Of a stretch of 64,000 bases of DNA, positions 7,897 through 17,467 are shown one piece after another (within the stretch, counting starts at the first letter, position 1; every line of letters starts with the position of its first letter). Where the stretch lies: the NCBI GenBank assembly GCA_035263865.1, contig DATFQX010000068.1:1-64000 (forward strand), in the 5' to 3' direction. Source of the stretch: VAZQ01 sp035263865 (GTDB lineage Bacteria; Pseudomonadota; Alphaproteobacteria; Rhizobiales; Xanthobacteraceae). A program made the translations under genes and the position numbers. The notes under the pieces are model-generated. The model was not told where the DNA came from, made no database searches, and saw only the letters and a list, made by a program, of their open reading frames with translations.

Positions 7897-8026
7897 TTCA
7901 CTTTCGCGACCGGGTGTGAGGCACCTCACTCACGCGGCCACACGGCAGCGCTAGCGTGCTTCCCGTGCCCGAGTGCGCTGCCTCGAATGATTAAGGCGCC
8001 CACCCGGCAACCGCGGGAGGGCCGAA

Positions 8027-8680
8027 ATGAGGCAATGGCCCCGAGCTCGGTTGCTCGCGCCGGTCTTGGTGGGGGTCGCCCTATGCGCGGGCAACGCCAT
8101 GGCTCAAGAGCATCTCCTCGCGCGCTCGCCCGCACCCCATGCCAGCGTTGCAATCGAGCTTCCGATTTGGAGAACAATAAGCCTCGGCACCGCCAAGGGC
8201 GTGAATGCATATCGCAACGCGCTGGACGCTGAGGGAATCAAGATTGGCGATTCGGCCGACGAAATTCTTGGCCAACTGGCGTTCTTCTACGCACGCGCGC
8301 CAAAGCAGGTGGAGCTCGTTGTTCTGTCTGCTGCAGAGCTTGGCGTGGAAGCGGATGCTGCGTCCCACGCGGAGGTCTACCGGCGCGCAAAGCAGATGGG
8401 TCTCGAGCTGTGTCCCGCCGAAGTCGGACCGCAATTGCGGCTCGAGTACCGCAATCAGCCACTCGGAGAAGCGCTCGCTATCGCAATGGAGCCGGTCTCG
8501 ACCTATGCCGGCGAGCCCACAATCTTGGCCCTGGTGAACTTCGGGACCGGTCTCGCGCTCATAGGCGCCGATGGGCGATTGGATTCCATGGTGCCGCGCG
8601 CGCGTCGCTTCATGTTTGCCCTTCCGGCGCGCGAGCGCTTGGAGGCCGGGCCGTCAGTGATCGGGATCGTCCCGAACTGA
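8027..8680 (+). CDS. Conserved exported protein of unknown function
   Basis: A 217-residue protein with signal peptide (LLAPVLVGVALCAGNAMAQ). The body has AYRNALDAEGIKIGDSADEILGQ, a helical middle, and MGLELCPAEVGPQLRLEYRNQPLGEALAIAMEPV, then a beta-rich tail. I recall the LELCPAEVGPQLRL motif from uncharacterised bacterial proteins, but assign no function. The ATG at 8027 follows GGGAGGG. It is preceded by the terminator hairpin at 7869-7896 and followed by a Bug receptor on the same strand 168 bp away, so co-transcription is possible but not shown. Confidence 0.55.
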   Translation: MRQWPRARLLAPVLVGVALCAGNAMAQEHLLARSPAPHASVAIELPIWRTISLGTAKGVNAYRNALDAEGIKIGDSADEILGQLAFFYARAPKQVELVVLSAAELGVEADAASHAEVYRRAKQMGLELCPAEVGPQLRLEYRNQPLGEALAIAMEPVSTYAGEPTILALVNFGTGLALIGADGRLDSMVPRARRFMFALPARERLEAGPSVIGIVPN

Positions 8681-8848
8681 ACGGCGCATCGCAAACCGAT
8701 GCGAGCCGATCTCAGGGCACCGGTTGCGCTCCTGCCATAGGTTGCCTCTCGTTGTTTGCTGGGCTCTTATCCTCACCTGGCACCCTGCGCCCGGCATCGC
8801 CTCGGCTGCCGATCGCGAACGGCCGCGGTGCACGGAGGGAGGACATCC

Positions 8849-9838
8849 ATGCCGACGAGACGCGTGCTCGTTCTCGCCATCGCGGTACTTGGCTTCGCGG
8901 TCATCGGCGGGAACGAAGCGACGGCGCAGACCTATCCGTCGCGGCCCATCACGATTATCGTGCCGTTCGCCGCCGGCGGGACGACCGATGTCATTGCCCG
9001 CATCCTCGGCGAGCACATGTCGCGCACGCTCGGGCAGCAGCTCATCGTCGAGAATGTCGTCGGTGCGGGCGGCACCACTGGGTCCGTGCGGGCGATGCGC
9101 GCGAGCCCCGATGGCTACACCGTTGAATTGGGCAATATGGGAACGCACGCGGCGTCCGTCGCGCTCTATCCCAGCCTCGCTTACAACCCGGAAGCCGATT
9201 TCGCGCCGATCGGCATGGTCGCCGGCCTCCCCGTCGTGATCGTGGGAAAAAAGGAGCTTCCGCCGAACGACCTGAAGGAATTCGCAAGTTACGTGAAAGC
9301 GAACGCCGAGAGCTTGAACATGGCGCATGCCGGCGTCGGCTCGATCACGCATTTCACCTGCTTGCTGCTCAACTCGATCCTCGGCGCTAAACCGACGCTG
9401 GTGCCTTTCAATGGCGCCGCCCCCGCCATTACCGCGCTGATCGCCGGCCAGGTCGATTACATGTGCAATGTCACCCCCGACGTGGTCCAGCACGTTCGCG
9501 CCGGCGCATTCAAGGCCTATGCAATCGGGAGCAGCACGCGCAATGCGGCACTGCCGGAGCTGCCGACATCGACGGAAGCCGGGCTTGCGCAATTCCAGGC
9601 GTCGGCCTGGAACGCGTTGTTTGCGCCCAAAGGAACACCCAAGCCAATCGTCGATGCGCTGAGCGCCGCGCTGGACAAGGCGCTCGATGACGCGGCCACG
9701 CAAAAGCACCTGCTCGAGCTCGGCAGCGAAATTCCGGAAAAACCTCGGCGCGGCCAGCAGCCCCTCGCCGCGCTGGTCAAAGACGAAATCGCGCGTTGGA
9801 CGCCAATCATCAAGGCGGCGGCGGTCAAATCGGAGTAG
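8849..9838 (+). CDS. Bug/TctC-family tripartite tricarboxylate transporter substrate receptor
   Basis: A 329-residue protein. The signal peptide (VLVLAIAVLGFAVIGGNEATAQ) precedes TYPSRPITIIVPFAAGGTTDVIARILGEHM, LIVENVVGAGGTTGSVRAMRASPDGY and LVPFNGAAPAITALIAGQVDYMCN. GGAGGGAGGA sits just before ATG 8849 and sets the start. The binding-loop motif reads PFNGAAPA where paralogues have PYRGA, so ligand contacts may differ. The frame is intact. Transport partners are absent. Confidence 0.88.
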   Translation: MPTRRVLVLAIAVLGFAVIGGNEATAQTYPSRPITIIVPFAAGGTTDVIARILGEHMSRTLGQQLIVENVVGAGGTTGSVRAMRASPDGYTVELGNMGTHAASVALYPSLAYNPEADFAPIGMVAGLPVVIVGKKELPPNDLKEFASYVKANAESLNMAHAGVGSITHFTCLLLNSILGAKPTLVPFNGAAPAITALIAGQVDYMCNVTPDVVQHVRAGAFKAYAIGSSTRNAALPELPTSTEAGLAQFQASAWNALFAPKGTPKPIVDALSAALDKALDDAATQKHLLELGSEIPEKPRRGQQPLAALVKDEIARWTPIIKAAAVKSE

Positions 9839-9892
9839 GCGTCGCGTGTTGCGAATCTGGTGTCAATGAACGTGCGGCAAGCTCGGTGCGCT

Positions 9893-10020
9893 CCCTCTCC
9901 CCGTTTGGGGGAGAGGGATGGGGTGAGGGGGTTACCGGCGGTGCAGATGGACCCGAACCCCCTCACCCATTTCTTGGTGTTGAAAACGCGGAGCAGCCCT
10001 CTCCCCGACGGGGAGAGGGC
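9893..10020. repeat. Composite intergenic palindromic element
   Basis: Three nested or tandem inverted repeats lie between two Bug receptor genes. The first has 10-base arms at 9893-9902 and 9908-9917 (CCCTCTCCCC). The second has 13-base perfect arms at 9921-9933 and 9956-9968. The third has 12-base perfect arms at 9996-10007 and 10009-10020. This CTCTCCCC/GGGTGAGGGGG style is common in rhizobial intergenic repeats and may fold in RNA and attenuate read-through. Confidence 0.75.
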
Positions 10021-10104
10021 GCAAAGGCGACAGTGCGCCCGCGGACATCATGCAGCAGATGTAAATGTCGGTTGCCGCTCGCAGCTTTGGTGAGGGAGAG
10101 CAGA

Positions 10105-11094
10105 ATGAAACTTCCGCGCCGTCGTTTTCTGCATCTGGCCGCCGGCGTCTGCGCTCTCTCGGCGCTATCGCTGACCGCCAGGGCACAACACTATCCGACG
10201 CGGCCAATACGCCTCGTGGTTCCATTTCCTCCGGGCGGAGCCTTCGACACGGTTGGCCGCCCGTGGGCCGAGCAGATGAAATCCCGACTGGGCACGGTCG
10301 TCATCGAGAATATCGGTGGTGGCGGCGGTTCGGTCGGCGCGGCGCAGGCCTCGCGCTCGCGGCCCGATGGCTACACGCTGCTGCTTGGCGGCGCGACCAC
10401 GCATATTACGGAAGCGCTGCTCAAGAACCGGCCGCAGTTCGATCCGCTCAAGGAGCTCGAGCCGATCTCCGGCATCGCGATTACCGCCTTTGCGCTGGCG
10501 GTGCATCCGTCCGTGCCGGTGAACGATCTCAGCAAGCTGATCGCCTATGCCAAGGCCAATCCAGGCAAGCTGTCCTATGGCACCGCCGGTACGGGCTCCT
10601 TGAACCACCTCACCGCCGAAGCCTTCAAACTGAAGGTGGGCTTGCCAGACCTCATCCACGTGCCCTACCGCGGCGCGGGGCCGGCGATCGCCGACATTCT
10701 CGCCGGACAGATTCCCATGATCGTGCCCGCCATGACCAACCTGGTGCTCGAGCTGCACCGCGCCGGCAAGCTCAGGGTGCTTGCGGTGACCCATGGTACG
10801 CGGCTCGCCGCTGCGCCCGAGCTTCCCACCGCGGTCGAGCAGGGTCTCACTGATCTGGTAACGCCGAATTTCATCGGCGTGTTCGCGCCCGCGGGGACGC
10901 CCAACGCCATCATCGACCAGATCGCGAAAGCGAATCTCGCGCTGCTCGCCGACGAGGACTATCTGCAATTGCTGGTTTCCGGCACCTTCGAGCCGCATGG
11001 CGGCTTGAATCCGCACGCTTACCGACGCTACGTGGAAAGCGAGGTGGCGCGCTGGAGTCCGATCGTCGGGGCACTGGGGCTGAAGATCGATTGA
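10105..11094 (+). CDS. Bug/TctC-family receptor with a twin-arginine (Tat-type) signal peptide
   Basis: A 329-residue receptor. The N-terminus MKLPRRRFLHLAAGVCALSA has the Tat motif RRxFL, unlike its Sec-exported paralogues in the window. Family signatures follow: YPTRPIRLVVPFPPGGAFDTVGRP, VVIENIGGGGGSVGAAQASRSRPDGY and LIHVPYRGAGPAIADILAGQIPM. GAGGGAGAG precedes ATG 10105. The stop codon overlaps a possible TTG start of the CoA-transferase gene downstream (TTGA), so the two are probably an operon, suggesting a carboxylate that is taken up and then activated to a CoA thioester. Confidence 0.88.
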   Translation: MKLPRRRFLHLAAGVCALSALSLTARAQHYPTRPIRLVVPFPPGGAFDTVGRPWAEQMKSRLGTVVIENIGGGGGSVGAAQASRSRPDGYTLLLGGATTHITEALLKNRPQFDPLKELEPISGIAITAFALAVHPSVPVNDLSKLIAYAKANPGKLSYGTAGTGSLNHLTAEAFKLKVGLPDLIHVPYRGAGPAIADILAGQIPMIVPAMTNLVLELHRAGKLRVLAVTHGTRLAAAPELPTAVEQGLTDLVTPNFIGVFAPAGTPNAIIDQIAKANLALLADEDYLQLLVSGTFEPHGGLNPHAYRRYVESEVARWSPIVGALGLKID

Positions 11095-11135
11095 GCCGGC
11101 AGCATTCGATCGTGCAGCGCGCTTGGATTGCCCCC

Positions 11136-12527
11136 ATGACCGCGTCCACCCCAAAACACGTTCTGAGCGACATCTGGCGCGCTGCCGGGCATCCGGAGGC
11201 GGCGCTCGCCGCCGTCGATCTCACGGGGAACGAGCCGGTGCTGCCGTCCTCGTTTCGCGTGGGTACCGCCGCGCAGGCGACCATTGCCGCCGCCGCTCTC
11301 GCTGCGAGCGAGCTGTGGCGGCTGCGCACGGGCCGTTTCCAGAGCGTCAGCGTCGACATGCGCAGCGCCGCGATCGAATTCCGCAGCGAACGGTACTTGC
11401 GCGTCGACGGAAAGCCCCCGTCCGAGTATCACGACCCGATCGCGGGACTTTATCGTTGCGGCGACGGCCGTTGGGCGCGGCTTCACACCAATTTGCCGCA
11501 TCATCGCGATGGGGTTCTCGCGCTACTCGGCTGCCGTCACGAGCGCACGGCGGTGCAGCGCGCTCTCGACCAATGGGAGGCGGAGAAGTTGGAGACGGCC
11601 GCTGCCGAGGCCGGTCTCGTCGTGACCGCTTGCCGAACATTTCGCGAGTGGGACGACCATCCGCAGGGCCGCGCCATCGCTCGCCTGCCCCTCTTCAGCA
11701 TCGATCAGATCGGCGACGCGCCGGTTGAGCCCCTGCCCGCGGCCGAGCGCCCGCTGTCCGGGGTCAAGGTCCTCGACTTGACACGCATCATTGCCGGCCC
11801 GGTATGCGGTCGCACGCTCGCCGCGCACGGCGCCGATGTGTTGCTGATCACGGCATCGCATCTGCCATCGATGCAACCGCTGGTCATCGACACCGGACGG
11901 GGGAAATTGTCGGCATCGATCGATTTGCGCCAGGCCAGTGAGCGGGAGACGCTGGCCTCCGTGCTGCGGGATGTGGACGTATTCGTGCAAGGCTACAGGC
12001 CACGGGCCATCGCGGCGTTCGGCTTCGGCCCGGACGACGTCGCCCGCATGCGGCCCGGGATCGTCTACGTTTCGCTCTGCGCCTATGGTCAGGAAGGCCC
12101 GTGGGCAAGCCGGCGCGGATTCGATTCGCTGGTGCAGACGGCGAGCGGCCTCAATGCCGCCGAAGCGGAAGCTTTTGGCGCGAGCGAGCCGCGGCCCCTG
12201 CCGGCGCAAGTGCTCGACCACGCCACGGGTTACCTGATGGCCCTTGCGGCGATGTCGGCGCTCGCGCGCCGCGCCCAGCGAGGCGGCAGCTGGCACGTTC
12301 GCGTCTCACTCGCGCAGACGGGCTATTGGTTTCGCAAACTCGGGCGCATCGACGGCCTATCTTGTCCCGATCCCGGTTTCGAGGCTGTGCGTGATCGGCT
12401 GGAGGAGACGCCATCCGGCTTCGGCCGGCTCACGGCCGTGCGCCACGCCGCTGTTATGAGTGAAACGCCGCCGTACTGGGTGCGGCCAACCGTGCCGCTC
12501 GGCACGCACGCGCCGGCTTGGCCGTAG
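11136..12527 (+). CDS. Class III (CaiB/BaiF) CoA-transferase family protein
   Basis: About 463 residues. The C-terminal half has the class III CoA-transferase core: PLSGVKVLDLTRIIAGPVCGRTLAAHGADV, VFVQGYRPRAIAAFGFGPDDV, IVYVSLCAYGQEGPW and VLDHATGYLMALAAMSAL, where the Asp of LDHATG aligns with the catalytic Asp of this class. The N-terminal 190 residues resemble a second, degenerate half-domain (SAAIEFRSERYLRVDGKPPSEYHDPIAGLY). Such enzymes move CoA between carboxylic acids. It directly follows a Bug receptor. The start is uncertain: ATG 11136 lacks a good Shine-Dalgarno, and TTG 11091 would overlap the upstream stop. No lesion is seen. Confidence 0.8.
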   Translation: MTASTPKHVLSDIWRAAGHPEAALAAVDLTGNEPVLPSSFRVGTAAQATIAAAALAASELWRLRTGRFQSVSVDMRSAAIEFRSERYLRVDGKPPSEYHDPIAGLYRCGDGRWARLHTNLPHHRDGVLALLGCRHERTAVQRALDQWEAEKLETAAAEAGLVVTACRTFREWDDHPQGRAIARLPLFSIDQIGDAPVEPLPAAERPLSGVKVLDLTRIIAGPVCGRTLAAHGADVLLITASHLPSMQPLVIDTGRGKLSASIDLRQASERETLASVLRDVDVFVQGYRPRAIAAFGFGPDDVARMRPGIVYVSLCAYGQEGPWASRRGFDSLVQTASGLNAAEAEAFGASEPRPLPAQVLDHATGYLMALAAMSALARRAQRGGSWHVRVSLAQTGYWFRKLGRIDGLSCPDPGFEAVRDRLEETPSGFGRLTAVRHAAVMSETPPYWVRPTVPLGTHAPAWP

Positions 12528-12647
12528 AAGCAATAAGCGAAGCGCATTGCGCCGTTCATCCTCGAACTGCCCCTCGGGCCGCATAACCGAGATTCGCCGC
12601 CCGATTACTGCCGATACAGCGGTGCGACTGAGCTGAAGGTAGAACTT

Positions 12648-13735
12648 TTAGGTTTGGTCCCACGCGTAACGACAATGATCCAGGTATGCGGCCTCGTGCG
12701 ATGCCATCAGCTCCACCATGCTCACCCAGAGCCATGACGGCGCGTCCAGTGTTTTGGAGCGGTTGTGGGCCAACTCCGACTTCCAACTTCGACGCGTCGC
12801 GCCATCCATCTGACGCGCATGGGCGCGACCGACGACGCCCGCCAGATATCCTGCAATCGTCGTCGCCTGCTCTCGGCTGAGTTGGTCAATCTCGATTTTG
12901 AGGTCCTGCGGCATCAACTCCCGCACCGTGACGCTTTTGTCGAACAGTCGGCCGGCCATCATTCGCTCACCCAGGTTCGGGGAAAGCGCCCGGGCCCCGA
13001 GGCAAAGATTGTTCGCACTAGGCTCCCTGTCGGCGACACCAACAAGTGCCGCATACCGCAGACGGCCGAGTAAACTACAACCTTTCATCCAATAGGCAGC
13101 ATCCAGTACCTCGATCTTATCATCCCCGTGACGGCCTTTGAGCGCGGTGATGAGTTGTCGAGCGACGTCGCTGTTTAAAAGTTGCGTGAGGGCCTTCCGC
13201 TCCTTTTCGTGAGCCCCCAGAATCGCTTCCCCAGCGGAATCGTGGGCTTTACGTTCTCGATCCGCTCTTCAGCCAGTTGGCGCCACTTACGGTGAACCGC
13301 TCGGTCGAGGATCTCGCGGATCAGCTTCGGCCGATGGTCCTTTTCCGCTTTGCCACCGAACCTTCCAGCCAATGCCCTTTCGTAGCCGTTCATCATTTCT
13401 TCCAGCATCCTGGCCGTGGTCACGCCGGGCAGATCGGACCCTCGAGCCGCTGACGCCAACGACAGCGCCAGTCGGACGAGGTCGTGGAGGGGATTCCCAA
13501 CGACGGTTTGATCAAGATCGCGAATTTGGACGTCCACGTGGCCGTCGGCGTCAGCGAGAGGTCCGAGATTTCCCAGATGGCAGTCGCCGCAGATCCATAC
13601 CGAGGGTCCTGCGGGCAGCTTGCGGCCCCCATCCTCCAGCCACTCATAAAACTTGACGGTGCTTCCGCGCCATTTTCAAATTACGCGTCCGTAGCAGAAC
13701 CTCCGCTCGCTGATTGGTTGGGGTATCTCATGAAG
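12648..13735 (-). pseudogene. Degraded DUF2252-family gene
   Basis: Fragments of one DUF2252 protein lie in different minus-strand frames. TNQRAEVLLRTRNLKMAR (about 13720-13667) is followed after a frame change by STVKFYEWLEDGGRKLPAG, VWICGDCHLGNLGPLADADG and VQIRDLDQTVVGNPLHDLVR, ending prematurely near 13175. A further indel near 13200 in an A/G run restores KALTQLLNSDVARQLITALK and WMKGCSLLGRLRYAALVG, continuing to DHCRYAWDQT at 12648. Residues expected between KMAR and STVKF, and about 30 near 12990, appear deleted. DUF2252 proteins have a kinase-like fold of unknown role (GDCHLGN resembles the HxD/N catalytic loop). With at least two frameshifts and a deletion, the gene is unlikely to be functional. 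Confidence 0.75.
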
Positions 13736-13788
13736 TTCGACTATGCGAAAATTGCCAGCCCAAAGCAGGCTACAAGCTGAGCGAGCTT

Positions 13789-14766
13789 TCAACTTCCATC
13801 GGCTTTGATCCCGGCGGCCTTGATGATCGGCCACCATTTTTCGATCTCGGCCTTCTGATAAGCGCCCAGCGCCTGCGGCGTCTGCTGCGCCGGCGGCGGA
13901 ATTTCCTGGCCTTGATCGGCGAAGCGCTTTCGCACTCCGGCGTCGGCCAACGCCGCGCGTGCCGCCGCATTGAGCTTTGCCATGATTTGGTCAGGCGTCC
14001 CTTTCGGCAGCCACAGCCCATGCCAGAACGAAGCATAAAGGCCTGGCACACCCGCCTCCTCCATCGTCGGAACGTCGGATGCGGCCCACCAGCGTGTTTT
14101 CGCCATCATGGCATAGGCCTTGATCTGTCCACTGCGCACCAGCGGATAGCTGGCCGCCGCCATCCCCAAATTGAGATCGATGTGCCCTGCGATCAGATCT
14201 TGGTTGAGCGGCGCGCTACCGCGATACGGCACGAATTAAAATTTGGTGCCGGTCACGTTCTGGAAGTAGGCGCCGGTGACGTCCGACGCCCCGCCAACTC
14301 CCACCGTTCCGGCCGTGGCCTTTCCCGGATTTTGCTTGAGCCACGCAACCAGCTCCTTGAGATCATTGGGCGGCAGCGTCTTTGTCGCCACCAGCCAGAT
14401 CGGCGTGTCGGCCAAGAGCGCGACCGGCTCGAAATCCTTCAAGACGTGGAAGGAGAGATTAAGCGTCGCGCCGTGCACGACATGCGTATTCCAATGGCCG
14501 ATGCTGACGGTGTAGCCATCGGGAGCCGCACGCGCGACCTGTCCCACGCCGATGCTGCCGCCGCCACCGGTCACATTTTCAATGATGATGGATTGGCCGA
14601 GCGAGGTTTTCATGTGATCGGCCAGAATGCGTGCCAGTGTGTCCGTGGGTCCGCCCGCCGGATACGGCACGACCACCGTGATCGGCCGCGCCGGATAGAC
14701 CTCCGCTGCAGCGCTGGCCAAGCTCGTTGCGAGAAAGCCAGCCGCGATGGCGATAAGCTTGTGCAT
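13789..14766 (-). pseudogene. Bug/TctC-family receptor gene interrupted by a premature stop codon
   Basis: The gene is complete in one frame (325 codons from ATG 14766, preceded by AGGAAAGGA) except for a TAA at 14236-14238. Upstream it encodes a signal peptide (IAIAAGFLATSLASAAAE) and VYPARPITVVVPYPAGGPTDTLARIL; just after the stop come FVPYRGSAPLNQDLIAGHIDLN and an intact C-terminus. NVTGTKF-stop-FVPYRGS is most simply explained by CAA or CAG mutated to TAA. No frameshift is needed. Either the gene is a recent pseudogene or the base is a sequencing error. It diverges from the 4,5-dihydroxyphthalate-decarboxylase-like gene 23 bases away. Confidence 0.85.
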
Positions 14767-14789
14767 GTGATTTCCTTTCCTCCCTCGCA

Positions 14790-15797
14790 ATGACTCGGGT
14801 TCCTAGCGCCATGCGCAAGTTGCAACTGACCCTCGCCTGCGGCCGTTATGATCGCACGCAAGCATTGATTGACGGAAGGGTGCAGCCGGAAGGCGTCAAC
14901 CTGACATTCCTACCACTCCGCCCAGGCGAGACCTTCTGGCGCATGCTCAACCACGGCGAGTTCGACGCATCGGAAATGTCGCTCTCGTCCTATACGATTT
15001 TGCGCTCCGAAGGCGATACGCGCTTCATCGCAATTCCGGTGTTTCCGTCCCGGGTCTTTCGCCACTCGGCGCTCTACGTGCGCTCCGATGCGACGATCGA
15101 GTCGCCTCAAGACCTAAAGGGCAAGCGCGTGGGTGTCGGAAATTACCAGATGACGGCGGCCGTTTGGGTCCGCGGATTTCTCACCCACGATTACGGCGTC
15201 AAGCCGGAGGACATCGTATGTGTCACCGGCAAGCCGATCCGCTCCATCAAGCCGCCTGACGGCATCAGGGTCGAATCCATTCCGGCCGAAACGACGCTCG
15301 AGGCGATGCTCCAACGCGGCGAGATCGACGCGCTCATTTCGGTGATGATTCCCGGCGGATTTGGCACAACCGTGCGGCGGCTGTTTCGGGATTCGCGCAA
15401 AGTCGAGATGGACTACTACAGCAGGACACGCATCTTTCCGATCATGCATACGCTTGTGCTGAAAACCGAGCTTTACAAAGAGAAACCGTGGCTCGCGGTC
15501 AGCTTGTATCAAGCCTTCTGTAGGGCGCGCGACATCGCCTACCGCTCGATGTATGACACCGATGCGTTGACGATCAGTCTCCCCTGGATCGTCGACGAGG
15601 TGGAAGGAGCGCGCAGACTCTTCGGGCCGCAGGCCTGGGACTACTCGATCGATGGCAGCCTTCTGACGCTGAACGCTCTCCTCGCCTGCCTTGATGAGCA
15701 AAAGCTCGCGAAGCGCAGGATGAGCGTCGGTGAACTGTTCGTACCCAATATCAGCCCCGGTCTCGCCGATTACCTCCGCGCAACAGGAGAAAGTTAA
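14790..15797 (+). CDS. 4,5-dihydroxyphthalate decarboxylase-like / substrate-binding protein
   Basis: A 335-residue protein without a signal peptide. It opens with LQLTLACGRYDRTQALIDGRVQPEG and has FLPLRPGETFWRMLNHGEFDASEMSLSSY, the hallmark start of the family annotated as 4,5-dihydroxyphthalate decarboxylase or as ABC-type substrate-binding protein; these share the periplasmic-binding-protein fold. KGKRVGVGNYQMTAAVWVRGFL supports this. Neighbouring receptors make a role in aromatic or carboxylate metabolism plausible. Starts at ATG 14790 and ATG 14811 are both possible, neither with a clear ribosome site. The frame is intact. Confidence 0.75.
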   Translation: MTRVPSAMRKLQLTLACGRYDRTQALIDGRVQPEGVNLTFLPLRPGETFWRMLNHGEFDASEMSLSSYTILRSEGDTRFIAIPVFPSRVFRHSALYVRSDATIESPQDLKGKRVGVGNYQMTAAVWVRGFLTHDYGVKPEDIVCVTGKPIRSIKPPDGIRVESIPAETTLEAMLQRGEIDALISVMIPGGFGTTVRRLFRDSRKVEMDYYSRTRIFPIMHTLVLKTELYKEKPWLAVSLYQAFCRARDIAYRSMYDTDALTISLPWIVDEVEGARRLFGPQAWDYSIDGSLLTLNALLACLDEQKLAKRRMSVGELFVPNISPGLADYLRATGES

Positions 15798-15904
15798 GCC
15801 GCTAATCGGCGCGCATCTCCACCAGCTGTTTACGCTGTAATAATACCGAAACGCGGCTGCGCTGTCCCCCGCGTCCCGCTATGCTGCACCCGGAGGCTCG
15901 TGTC

Positions 15905-16303
15905 ATGGCAAACATTCCCGACAAATATCTCGACCTGCTGCAGCGCAAGAAAGCGTTTGCGATCATCGCCACCCTCATGCCGGACGGATCGCCGCAAGCA
16001 ACCCCGGTGTGGTTCGATTACACCAATGGTCTCGTTCGCGTGAACACCGCGAAAGGTCGCGTGAAGGCGCGCAATCTCAAACAAGGCGCCCCCGTGGCGA
16101 TGGCGATCGTCGATCCGGACAATCCCTATCGCTATGTCCAGATTCGCGGGCGCGTCCGGCGGGTCAGCGAAGAGGGCGCCGCGCAGCACATCGATTCGCT
16201 CGCCAAGAAATATCTCGACAAGGACAAATATCCGTACGCGCAGCCGGGCGAAGTGCGCCTGCTGTGCGAGATCGAGCCGGCATCCGCATCCGGAATGGGC
16301 TGA
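15905..16303 (+). CDS. PPOX-class (pyridoxamine 5'-phosphate oxidase-fold) F420/FMN-dependent protein
   Basis: A 132-residue protein: IPDKYLDLLQRKKAFAIIATLMPDGSPQATPVWFDY, then VRVNTAKGRVKARNLKQGAPVAMAIVDPDNPYRYVQIRGRV and IDSLAKKYLDKDKYPY. This is the split-barrel PPOX fold; the pattern matches the TIGR03618-type family proposed to use F420 or flavin. The length is normal. GGAGG precedes ATG 15905 by 8 bases. It stands alone on the plus strand, followed by a palindromic repeat that may end its transcript. The reaction is unknown. Confidence 0.85.
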   Translation: MANIPDKYLDLLQRKKAFAIIATLMPDGSPQATPVWFDYTNGLVRVNTAKGRVKARNLKQGAPVAMAIVDPDNPYRYVQIRGRVRRVSEEGAAQHIDSLAKKYLDKDKYPYAQPGEVRLLCEIEPASASGMG

Positions 16304-16327
16304 GCGGGACAGCGTAATCGCTTTTTG

Positions 16328-16406
16328 CCGTTCGTTCCCGCGCAAGCGGGAACCCAGCAGTCACGGACTGTGGCCCCTGGGTCCCCGCTTCCGCGGGGAC
16401 GAACGG
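16328..16406. repeat. Dispersed CCGTTCG...CGAACGG palindromic repeat, copy 1
   Basis: A 79-bp unit bounded by CCGTTCG and CGAACGG, containing an inner hairpin TTCCCGCGCAAGCGGGAA and a second one CCCCGCTTCCGCGGGG. Closely related copies lie at 22753-22830 (inside prmA) and 28914-28976. It sits between convergent genes. Confidence 0.85.
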
Positions 16407-16497
16407 AGAGAATCCGATCTCACATCCCGATCGGCCTCACCCGTCGCGGGACGCCGCTGTAACCCACGCACGCGACAGTGAGCGCGGTCCCGCCCCC

Positions 16498-17467
16498 TTA
16501 TTCCGGCTTGATTTTGCCCGCGACGATCACCTGCTTCCATTTCTCGTATTCGGAGCGGGTGAAGGACGCGGCTTCCTCGGGACTGGTGCCGCGCGGCTCG
16601 ACGCCGATCTTGGCGAACGCCGCCTTCAAGTCCGGATGCTGCAGCACTTTGTTGATTTCGCCGTTGAGCCTGTCCAGAACCGGCGGCGGCAGTCCGGCCG
16701 GTGCGTAGATGCCGATCCACAGGTCGACGTCGAAGCCGGGCAGGCTTTCCGCGACCGTGGGCACGTCGGGATAGACCGGGCTGCGCGCCAAGCTTGTCGT
16801 TGCAAGCGGCCGTACACGGTTGTCGCTGGTGAAGGGCACCGCGCCGGCGATGCTCGAGAACGCGAGCTGCACCTTGCCGCTCATGACGTCCGGGTAGGCC
16901 GCGCCGATGCCCCGATAGGGCACGTGCGTCATGTCGATGCCAGTGCGCAGCTTGATCATTTTCGCCCGCGAGGTGCGGTGCGGTGCCGATGCCGGCGGAC
17001 GCGAAGTTGAGCTTGCCGGGATTGTCCTTCGCGTACGCAATCAATTCGGGCAGCGTGTTAACCGGCAGCTTCAGCGACGCGACGATCACCGCCGGCGAGG
17101 AGCCGACGATCGAGACCCCCTGAAGTCCCTTGAACAGGTCGTAGGGGACGTCCGCTTGCAGCGTCGGATTGGAGACGAGCCCGGGATCCGTGAGCAGCAT
17201 CGTGTAGCCGTCCGGAGCCGATCGCGCGACCACATCGGCGCCGACCATGCCGCCCGCGCCCGGACGGTTCTCTGGCACGACCGATTGTCCGAGACTTTCG
17301 CTCAGCCGCAGCGCGAGGTGTCGCCCGGCGGTGTCGATGATGCCGCCGGGAACGTAGGGCAGGATGAAGTGGATCGGCTTGCTGGGATAGGCCTGCGCCT
17401 GCAGCGTAGGCGGCGCGAGGACGGCTGCGCAGATCAACGCCGCCGATGCAAAGCGATACATACTCAT
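16498..17467 (-). pseudogene. Bug/TctC-family receptor gene with a single-base frameshift
   Basis: The start ATG 17467 overlaps the TGA of the upstream receptor (ATGA) behind GGAGGAG. The first half encodes a signal peptide and YPSKPIHFILPYVPGGIIDTAGRH, NRPGAGGMVGADVVARSAPDGY up to SAGIGTAPHLAGE. The frame then breaks at an A/T homopolymer at 16959-16962: removing one base links GE to MIKLRTGIDMTHVPYRGIGAAYP and an intact C-terminus ending in VIVAGKIKPE at 16498. The restored protein would be about 323 residues. It is either a recent pseudogene or a homopolymer sequencing error. Confidence 0.85.

Noticed and set aside
7822..8232. A GTG-initiated 136-codon frame across the hairpin and into the exported-protein gene
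   Set aside because: It reads through a terminator-like hairpin, lacks a ribosome site, and overlaps the better supported gene at 8027.
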